From the NCBI GenBank assembly GCA_903905325.1, contig CAIVGA010000011.1, forward strand, positions 1-10,138: a stretch of 10,138 nt of DNA. Direction: 5' to 3'. The notes under the pieces were generated by a model. That model saw only the letters and a program-made list of their open reading frames with translations, was not told where the DNA came from and made no database searches. Both the position numbers and the translations under genes were made by a program. The stretch comes from an uncultured bacterium (GTDB lineage Bacteria > Patescibacteriota > Minisyncoccia > Phycocordibacterales > PALSA-1337). Shown here one piece after another: positions 6,301 through 10,138 of this stretch (position 1 is its first letter; each line of letters opens with the position of its first letter).

Positions 6301-7823
6301 GGAATACTCATCTTGTTAAAAAATATGAGGCCATTGAACGACGAGTCTTAAGAGAAGCTAGTGCCTGTGTTATGGTAACCAGGGCAATGGAGAGACATTA
6401 TAAAGAGAAATACTCCGAAATTTTTCCTAAAGTTATCATCATACCAATTGTCGAATCTACAATTCCGGTTCAGAAAAATTTATCGGTCAAGAGTTTAGCT
6501 AAAACTAAAGTGAATGTGATATATAGTGGTGGCAGTCAGAGCTGGCAAAACGTGGACGCGATGCTTTTGCTAGCTGACAAAGTTAAATCTTTTGCAAATG
6601 TTAGAATATTATCTCACGACTGGAAAATTTTTAGTTTGAAAGCAAAAAAAATGGGAATATCAAGTAACATAACTTTTGGCTTTTGCTCAAAGAAAGATTT
6701 GTCGAAAGAATATTCTAAAGCTGATTTCGGTCTAATGTTAAGAGATGATACGGCTGTCAATCGAGTTGCATGCCCGACTAAGATTTTTGAATATATGAGT
6801 TACGGTATCATACCGATTACGAGATCTGAATCGATTGGTGATTTTAAAGAATTTGATTATGCTTATATAAGTGAAAGTGATTTCATAAATGGCATAACAC
6901 CGGTTGTATCGATGAGAAAAATTATGGCTGAAAAAAATTATCAAGTGATCAGTTTTATGAATAAGCTTTTTGTTGATGGGGCAAACGAATTGATGACTCG
7001 CCTCTCTACAGAAATTGTTTCGAAAAATGTGAAAGAATTTATTTCTCTCGAACATTATAGAAGAAATTATCTTTTGAGACATATAGATGTTTCAACTCAG
7101 AAAGGTTTAGAGATAGGGGCCTATAGAAGACCTACTATAGCTACAAGTGAAGGGGATATTAAATTTTTAGATTATTATTCAACGGCAGATTTGAAAAATA
7201 GTGCATCTAGTACCGGTGAAGGTGTGGAAGATGTTGTCAATGTTGATTATGTTGTTAAAGATGACCATTATGATAATTATGTTAAGGATAAATTTGATTA
7301 TATTATTGCAAATCATGTGATTGAGCATGTTAGTAATCCTATAAAATGGTTACAGACGCTGAGTAATATGCTCAACGATGGTGGAGTTGCTTTTATAGTT
7401 GCTCCAGATAAAAAATATAATTTTGATAGATATAGGAGTGACACAACGCTGAGCCACCTGATTACTGATTATTTTTCCGGTATTAATCATATACAACCGT
7501 GTGATGCACTTGATGTAGCACTTTATTACGATATGTCCTATATCAATCAAAAAAACAGAATAGAAGATAGGTTAACTAAGGATTTCATTACCAAATCAAT
7601 GAAGGAAGATCATCCGGGATTGCATTCCCATGTATTTCAGAGTGAGTTATTCTTAGATAAGATATTGAAACCTATATTATATGCACACTTGATAGATTTT
7701 AGCTTACTTGACTATGTATATTCAACTCAATTTGGAGAATTTGTTCTAATTTTGAGAAAGGGTTGGAAACCTATTGAGTTCAGCGGTGATGAATTTTATA
7801 AGATAGCCGAGGATACTCAGTAG
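3330..7823 (+). CDS. Giant multidomain glycan enzyme: methyltransferase - coiled coil - basic segment - GT4 - second glycosyltransferase - methyltransferase
   Basis: This 1497-residue protein joins at least four enzyme domains. Residues 1-215 are a Methyltransf_24-like SAM domain (ILEIGLAAGSCSA 37-49, YGIDYN 64-69, IDFCVIDTMH 114-123, ICVLHDT 144-150). Residues about 280-366 form a coiled coil. Residues 369-440 carry 21 Lys/Arg against 2 acidic residues between hydrophobic stretches. Residues about 470-850 are a GT4 glycosyltransferase (KGGLEEIV 482-489, NGIDLES 624-630, and E738-x7-E746 in TEGLSVAMIE). Residues about 872-1235 are a second GT, homologous to the next gene, with DFHGITPEE (978-986), VACPTK (1146-1151) and E1154; the first Glu of the EX7E motif is replaced by Val. 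Residues 1237-1480 are a second methyltransferase (GLEIGAYRRP 1259-1268, NHVIEHVSNP 1328-1337, NDGGVAFIVAPDKK 1349-1362). I chose the ATG at 3330, 14 bases after the previous stop; an in-frame GTG at 3273 would overlap the previous gene by 43 bases and add 19 residues without similarity to the domain. It probably acts at the cytoplasmic membrane face, assembling and methylating the glycan. Confidence 0.88.
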   Translation: MTETERRKNLLLKYSEMQISEVNFVVDLVKKNKPKKILEIGLAAGSCSALIFEELKADISVQMYGIDYNESYYKDKEKKSGWLIGEVYPKLQDRFHIFTGGLAACFMDDIGKDIDFCVIDTMHVLPGELLDFLMVLPYLKDGAICVLHDTNLQNLPIKNGSICVDKDLINNGLHFANEAYATNILMNVLSCEKFFPSEFLKDYAVPNIVALKITPDLKKYVKNVFWALALPWHYKLPDKDAIIISEYFNKHYSQELSKYFLKIRKIMHTKIDIGEVETHKLYEEKYGLEARVKLSREVIDQKEAEIKNKNQDLEQKNIDLKNLKQGLEHREQDLWQKNQELSSVNIKLSSTIAVLDSRNKELTDIYGSKGWKLISIIRRIIEKIFKRGSLRRKVAVVITKSLLKTMNVVIRFISLIKKIILVTKRDGFKKTTVRIYRYIFSGGKILVDAQKYANIDVLYKKWAGSINKRKPVIVFQVEAFDKGGLEEIVLMLSKGNKIREYFNTLIFVAGNDVGYMSELAEKQNIPVIALGNNAEYLKGLVQTFNIKICHLHYSLFGIEIYKNMGVKVVYTIHNNYIWMNQGDVKYRTEKYALVDKFVAVSSQVKDYFSKKFSIDPYMIKVVLNGIDLESLVLPEKVNRKEYNLSDKDFVFINVSSFGPNKFHSLMVVAFNKFVKKHPNAAMLFVGNVADNHYFKIISKEIKKYNLSDKIKIIDFVPKEKIFGLMYMSDCFMLPSLTEGLSVAMIEAMYCRLPLILSDVGGSYDAINKSDIGLVIKNPYNDMQALDSSVVNSKYIDDSNLNNLDDLYGAMDNIYLNYKKWEAKAVLGKEKVETVFNSSHMCEEYKDIFCGLELSPDAAQVLTPLEVQKMLDVVELAVVAPYPSSYRVREGWMSRIYSIDKIINQKKRLYIHYSSGHGNELKIMEHKEGVWEVCVSPDNIKHNNFLDIVFGRVGHVYVHTLHLAEYIMPWISTGKIIVDFHGITPEEEAMLGNTHLVKKYEAIERRVLREASACVMVTRAMERHYKEKYSEIFPKVIIIPIVESTIPVQKNLSVKSLAKTKVNVIYSGGSQSWQNVDAMLLLADKVKSFANVRILSHDWKIFSLKAKKMGISSNITFGFCSKKDLSKEYSKADFGLMLRDDTAVNRVACPTKIFEYMSYGIIPITRSESIGDFKEFDYAYISESDFINGITPVVSMRKIMAEKNYQVISFMNKLFVDGANELMTRLSTEIVSKNVKEFISLEHYRRNYLLRHIDVSTQKGLEIGAYRRPTIATSEGDIKFLDYYSTADLKNSASSTGEGVEDVVNVDYVVKDDHYDNYVKDKFDYIIANHVIEHVSNPIKWLQTLSNMLNDGGVAFIVAPDKKYNFDRYRSDTTLSHLITDYFSGINHIQPCDALDVALYYDMSYINQKNRIEDRLTKDFITKSMKEDHPGLHSHVFQSELFLDKILKPILYAHLIDFSLLDYVYSTQFGEFVLILRKGWKPIEFSGDEFYKIAEDTQ
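4167..4427 (+). other. Coiled-coil region of the giant fusion protein (residues about 280-366)
   Basis: The segment is rich in Lys, Glu, Gln and Leu with heptad-like spacing, ending in the pattern YGSKGWKL that often marks the exit from a coiled coil in glycosyltransferase fusions. It contains two near copies of QDLxQKN, at residues 311-317 and 332-338 (bases 4260 and 4323), exactly 21 residues apart, that is three heptads, so it was probably extended by internal duplication. In WbdD of E. coli O8/O9a a coiled coil separates the capping enzyme from the membrane and sets chain length; a similar ruler role here is inference by analogy. Confidence 0.75.
4434..4649 (+). other. Basic, amphipathic-looking segment of the fusion protein (residues 369-440)
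   Basis: These 72 residues contain 21 Lys/Arg and only two acidic residues (E382, D426), alternating with Ile/Leu/Val/Phe clusters such as ISIIRRIIEKIF (374-385) and VVIRFISLIKKIILV (408-422). None of the hydrophobic runs is long enough and free enough of charge to be a clear transmembrane helix. The pattern fits amphipathic helices lying on the negatively charged inner face of the membrane, where lipid-linked glycan acceptors are. This reading is inference from composition; a helical-wheel or membrane-binding prediction would test it. Confidence 0.5.
5943..6869 (+). repeat. Glycosyltransferase module of the fusion that is duplicated as the following stand-alone gene
   Basis: Residues about 872-1180 of the fusion align from end to end with residues about 4-310 of the protein encoded at 7829-8884. 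Matching blocks in order are: YPSSYRVREG with YPDSMCLRDG, and SIDK shared; VDFHGITPEEE with FDMHGVVPEEF; VTRAMERHYKEKY with VTKRMIDHISKKY; IYSGGSQSWQ with IYCGGLQTWQ; ADFGLMLRDD with YSFGLVFRED; an identical VACPTK; and an identical IGDF. Similarity is clear in protein but the DNA has diverged, so the duplication is old or the two copies were acquired separately. Both lack the first Glu of the GT4 EX7E motif. Confidence 0.85.
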
Positions 7824-7828
7824 ATAAA

Positions 7829-8884
7829 ATGTTAAAATCAATTTTAATTTTAGCTAAGTATCCTGATTCTATGTGTCTTAGGGATGGTTATTTTCAACGT
7901 ATATTGTCTATAGATAAAGAATTAAACGAATTCAATCGTTATTACATAGATTATAGCTACAAAAAGATTATTCCTTCTATTGTAAAGATTAAAGATGGTG
8001 TATTTATAATCTGTACGCAAAAATATAATCCAATTGGTATATTAAGAATAGTTCGAGTCATTTATAAATTAGACGCAGTTTATATTCATAGCGTCTTTAG
8101 TTTAGGGAATATATTACATATCATATATTATTTTATGGCAAAAAATAGGATATTTGACATGCATGGGGTTGTACCAGAAGAATTTAAGATGCAGGGAAGA
8201 ATGTTTGCTTATCAGATATCAAATAGAGTAGAGAGCTTTGCTGCACGAAGAGCAAATACAATAATTGGTGTTACAAAACGCATGATTGATCATATAAGTA
8301 AAAAATATAGTCTAACAGAGAGAATAAATTTTATCATTTTGCCAATAATTCCACCGACAAAAAGCTTATCTATAAATATTCAACAAAAAAAATTAAACTC
8401 TATAATATATTGTGGAGGATTACAGACATGGCAGCAAACCAATATGATGCTGAGATATTTGCATGACAATTGCATAAATAATGAATTTATTTTTCTAGTA
8501 CCACAACCTGCTGAGCTGACATATAAATATACTACTATTTATGGTGCAGATTTTCCGTGTATTGCATGTTCGGTTGATTCGGGTAAGATCGAAGAGTGGT
8601 ACGCAAAATATTCTTTTGGACTTGTTTTTCGAGAGGATGTTTTAGTTAACAATGTTGCTTGTCCAACTAAGCTTATAGAATATTTTCAGAATGATATAGT
8701 TCCAATAGTTGATACTTCAAATATCGGTGATTTTATGGATATGGGTTATTCATTTGTTAGGTATAATCAGAAACTGCCACCTAAAGATGTTTGGAGGCAA
8801 AAAATAGTACAGAATAGGGAAGTGTTTAAAAAGATATGTGCTATAAATGAAAAAGGTTTAATTAAATTAAAGATGAGCATTTAA
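7829..8884 (+). CDS. Stand-alone glycosyltransferase, GT4-like, paralogue of the second GT module of the fusion
   Basis: The 351-residue protein has the two-lobed layout of a GT-B glycosyltransferase. Blocks seen are ILILAKYPDSMCLRDG (5-20), FDMHGVVPEE (109-118), VTKRMIDHISKKY (148-160), IYCGGLQTWQQ (193-203), the donor-binding region SFGLVFREDVLVNNVACPTK (262-281) followed by E284, and NIGDFMDMGYSFV (298-310). The catalytic-side Glu that starts EX7E in classical GT4 enzymes is Val276 here, as in its paralogue. A signal peptide or transmembrane segment is not evident, so it is probably cytosolic or peripheral. It starts 5 bases after the fusion gene. GAGGA at 7809-7813 lies 15 bases before the ATG, rather far for an SD site. 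The gene is very AT-rich (17 G+C of 60 in 8041-8100). Donor and acceptor sugars cannot be told. It may add a residue similar to the one added by its paralogue, such as a ManNAc-derived sugar or a rhamnose, but that is a guess. Confidence 0.82.
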   Translation: MLKSILILAKYPDSMCLRDGYFQRILSIDKELNEFNRYYIDYSYKKIIPSIVKIKDGVFIICTQKYNPIGILRIVRVIYKLDAVYIHSVFSLGNILHIIYYFMAKNRIFDMHGVVPEEFKMQGRMFAYQISNRVESFAARRANTIIGVTKRMIDHISKKYSLTERINFIILPIIPPTKSLSINIQQKKLNSIIYCGGLQTWQQTNMMLRYLHDNCINNEFIFLVPQPAELTYKYTTIYGADFPCIACSVDSGKIEEWYAKYSFGLVFREDVLVNNVACPTKLIEYFQNDIVPIVDTSNIGDFMDMGYSFVRYNQKLPPKDVWRQKIVQNREVFKKICAINEKGLIKLKMSI

Positions 8885-8895
8885 TATATATTTAT

Positions 8896-9984
8896 ATGTC
8901 AAACAAAATCGGAATTATATTAGGGACAAGACCAGAAATTATAAAACTGTCATCAGTTATAAGATTTTGTAAGCTGAATAAGGTAAAGTATTTTATTATC
9001 CATACCAATCAGCATTATTCTAAAAATATGGATGAAATATTTTTTAAGGAACTCAATTTGCCAAAAGCGAAGTATAATTTGGAAGTTGGTTCATGTTCAC
9101 GTATAGAGATGATTAGTAGGATGATGGTTGGTTTGGAAAAAGTTTTGTTAAAAGAGAAGCCTGTGGTGGTCTTTGTTCAGGGGGATACCAATACTGTATT
9201 AGCTGGAGCCCTAGCTGCATCTAGTCTTGATATAAAAATAGGTCATATTGAAGCGGGCTTAAGAAGTTATGATAGAACAATGCCCGAGGAGATAAATAGG
9301 ATTATTACCGACAACCTTGCTGATTATTTATTCTGCCCAACCAGTAAGCAGGTGTTCAACCTGAAGAATGAGGGGATAAATAAAGGTAAGGTATTTTTGA
9401 CTGGAAATACGATAGTTGATGCAGTACGTGAGTGTATCAAGATTGCAGATAAGCAATCCATAATTATGGATTCTTTGGGTCTTTCCAAGAAAGATTTTAT
9501 TTTAATGACATCACATAGACCGTCTACAGTTGATTCGAGACGTCATCTTATGGCAGTTATTTTAGCGACGAAAAGATTAGCTCAAAAATATCATAAAAAA
9601 GTGGTTTTCCCGATACATCCTAGGACAAAAAAGATGCTTGATAAATTTAAGATAGCTATCCCTAATGAGTTTATTGTCATAGAACCTTTGGGATATATTG
9701 ATATGTTGAAACTCCAAAAAGAATCTTTCCTTATTATTACCGATAGTGGCGGCATTCAAGAGGAATCATGTATTTTGAAAAAGAAATGTGTGATTATACG
9801 TCACAATACAGAGCGTCCTGAAGCTATAGATGTTGGTGGCTGCGTGCTCGCCGGCAATGATGACCCGAAGAAAATATTTAATTTAGCTTGCAGGCTTATT
9901 GATAAGCGTGTTGCTTGGATAAATCCATTTGGTCAAGGAAAAATTGGAGAAAAGATAATTAAAATTACCCTAAAAAAGTTTTAA
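8896..9984 (+). CDS. wecB: UDP-N-acetylglucosamine 2-epimerase (non-hydrolysing), WecB/MnaA family
   Basis: This 362-residue enzyme interconverts UDP-GlcNAc and UDP-ManNAc in the cytosol, supplying ManNAc (or its derivatives) for glycan synthesis. Family motifs are in order: GTRPEIIKLSSVIR (10-23), HTNQHYS (36-42), VQGDTNT (94-100), HIEAGLRSYDRTMPEEINR (117-135), FLTGNTIVDAV (167-177), TSHRP (205-209), PIHPRT (239-244), ITDSGGIQEE (281-290) and TERPEA (305-310). By analogy with E. coli WecB, D97, E119, E131 and H207 are the catalytic residues, and all are present. Length is normal for the family. The usual HRREN after the histidine reads HRPST, a modest variation. The start is 11 bases after the preceding stop in an AT-only gap without an SD site. 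No UDP-ManNAc dehydrogenase (wecC) follows in the window, so UDP-ManNAc may be used directly or oxidised by an enzyme encoded elsewhere. It is probably the last gene of the unit. Confidence 0.95.
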   Translation: MSNKIGIILGTRPEIIKLSSVIRFCKLNKVKYFIIHTNQHYSKNMDEIFFKELNLPKAKYNLEVGSCSRIEMISRMMVGLEKVLLKEKPVVVFVQGDTNTVLAGALAASSLDIKIGHIEAGLRSYDRTMPEEINRIITDNLADYLFCPTSKQVFNLKNEGINKGKVFLTGNTIVDAVRECIKIADKQSIIMDSLGLSKKDFILMTSHRPSTVDSRRHLMAVILATKRLAQKYHKKVVFPIHPRTKKMLDKFKIAIPNEFIVIEPLGYIDMLKLQKESFLIITDSGGIQEESCILKKKCVIIRHNTERPEAIDVGGCVLAGNDDPKKIFNLACRLIDKRVAWINPFGQGKIGEKIIKITLKKF

Positions 9985-10001
9985 TTATAGAATTCTTACT
10001 A

Positions 10002-10138
10002 TTAAGCGCAGTAAATTTGGTCTAATGGTAATTTAAGCAGTCTGTTTGCGTAGTATTTCAGTAGTAATCTTCCTGATTCTTTCTTTGTTTTTTCCCCGAT
10101 GCGCGCCCAAAAGATTCTTGAGGCGACTCCAATAACCA
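10002..10138 (-). CDS. Possible C-terminal end of a convergent gene running off the window
   Basis: On the minus strand a frame open from the window edge reaches TAA at 10004-10002 after 44 residues, with hydrophobic and basic character (it begins VIGVASRIFWARIGEK and ends LPLDQIYCA). The neighbouring minus-strand frame is also open from the edge for 34 residues to a stop at 10035-10033 and is basic and helical-looking, so the correct frame is undecided. I recognise neither. Support for a gene is the return of G+C to 27 of 58 in 10081-10138 and the absence of any + strand frame of interest. If real, it converges on the epimerase gene and would mark the end of the glycan unit. The intervening bases 9985-10001 show no strong terminator hairpin. 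Confidence 0.25.
   Translation of the reverse strand, partial: VIGVASRIFWARIGEKTKKESGRLLLKYYANRLLKLPLDQIYCA

Noticed and set aside
6738..7082. 114-residue minus-strand open frame inside the fusion gene
   Set aside because: It lies opposite the conserved VACPTK and IGDF blocks of the glycosyltransferase module, which explain the sequence. Its own translation has no motif that I recognise.
10012..10035. Inverted repeat TAAATT/AATTTA with 12-base loop as terminator of the operon
   Set aside because: The stem is only six A/T pairs with no G/C and no T-run directly after it, so it is not a credible intrinsic terminator.
1..10138. Alternative genetic code, TGA read as Gly or Trp
   Set aside because: No in-frame TGA interrupts any gene, including the 1497-codon frame, and Trp and Gly positions in conserved motifs use the standard codons.
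1..10138. tRNA or rRNA genes, CRISPR arrays, complete insertion sequences, phage or defence genes
   Set aside because: None was seen on reading both strands. The sequence is nearly filled by the glycan genes, and gaps between them are 34 bases or less.

Overview
The window is an AT-rich surface-polysaccharide biosynthesis locus in a bacterium, almost certainly of the ABC-transporter-dependent type (O-antigen or a similar cell-surface glycan). Six complete genes and the tail of a seventh lie on the + strand, head to tail, with gaps of only 5 to 34 bases, so they look like one transcription unit. No stop codon is TGA, and TGA is not read as a sense codon in the long frames, so the code is standard. 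Canonical Shine-Dalgarno sites are missing or badly placed in front of every gene. Weak SD use and this gene style are compatible with several groups, for example candidate-phyla bacteria or Bacteroidota, but I cannot name the organism from the sequence.

Layout: (1) 2-241 is the C-terminal end of a DUF4143-type ATPase, probably unrelated to glycan synthesis. (2) 248-1654 is Wzt, the ATPase subunit of the polysaccharide exporter, with a long charged coiled coil between its ATPase domain and its C-terminal substrate-recognition domain. (3) 1677-2375 is a TylF/MycF-type sugar O-methyltransferase. (4) 2410-3315 is a class I SAM methyltransferase. (5) 3330-7823 encodes a 1497-residue fusion: methyltransferase, coiled coil, basic (possibly membrane-binding) segment, GT4 glycosyltransferase, second glycosyltransferase, second methyltransferase. 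(6) 7829-8884 is a stand-alone glycosyltransferase clearly homologous to the second glycosyltransferase module of the fusion. (7) 8896-9984 is a non-hydrolysing UDP-GlcNAc 2-epimerase (WecB/MnaA), which would supply UDP-ManNAc. The last about 150 bases hold no clear gene except a possible minus-strand tail running off the end.

How the genes may work together (inference): the epimerase supplies UDP-ManNAc; three glycosyltransferase domains build the chain; four methyltransferase domains decorate or cap it; Wzt, through its C-terminal domain, recognises the finished end and drives export. Methyl caps, coiled-coil length control and Wzt carbohydrate-binding domains are established in WbdD/Wzt systems (E. 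coli O8/O9a). The large fusion could be a one-chain version of such a polymerase/terminator complex, but this is a hypothesis.

Base composition: hand counts give about 43-48% G+C at the left edge and through the Wzt ATPase and coil, falling abruptly to about 22-28% at the start of the Wzt C-terminal domain. Values stay low in the segments counted downstream and rise again to about 47% in the final 58 bases. This looks like a variable glycan island set in a higher-GC backbone, with the left boundary inside wzt.
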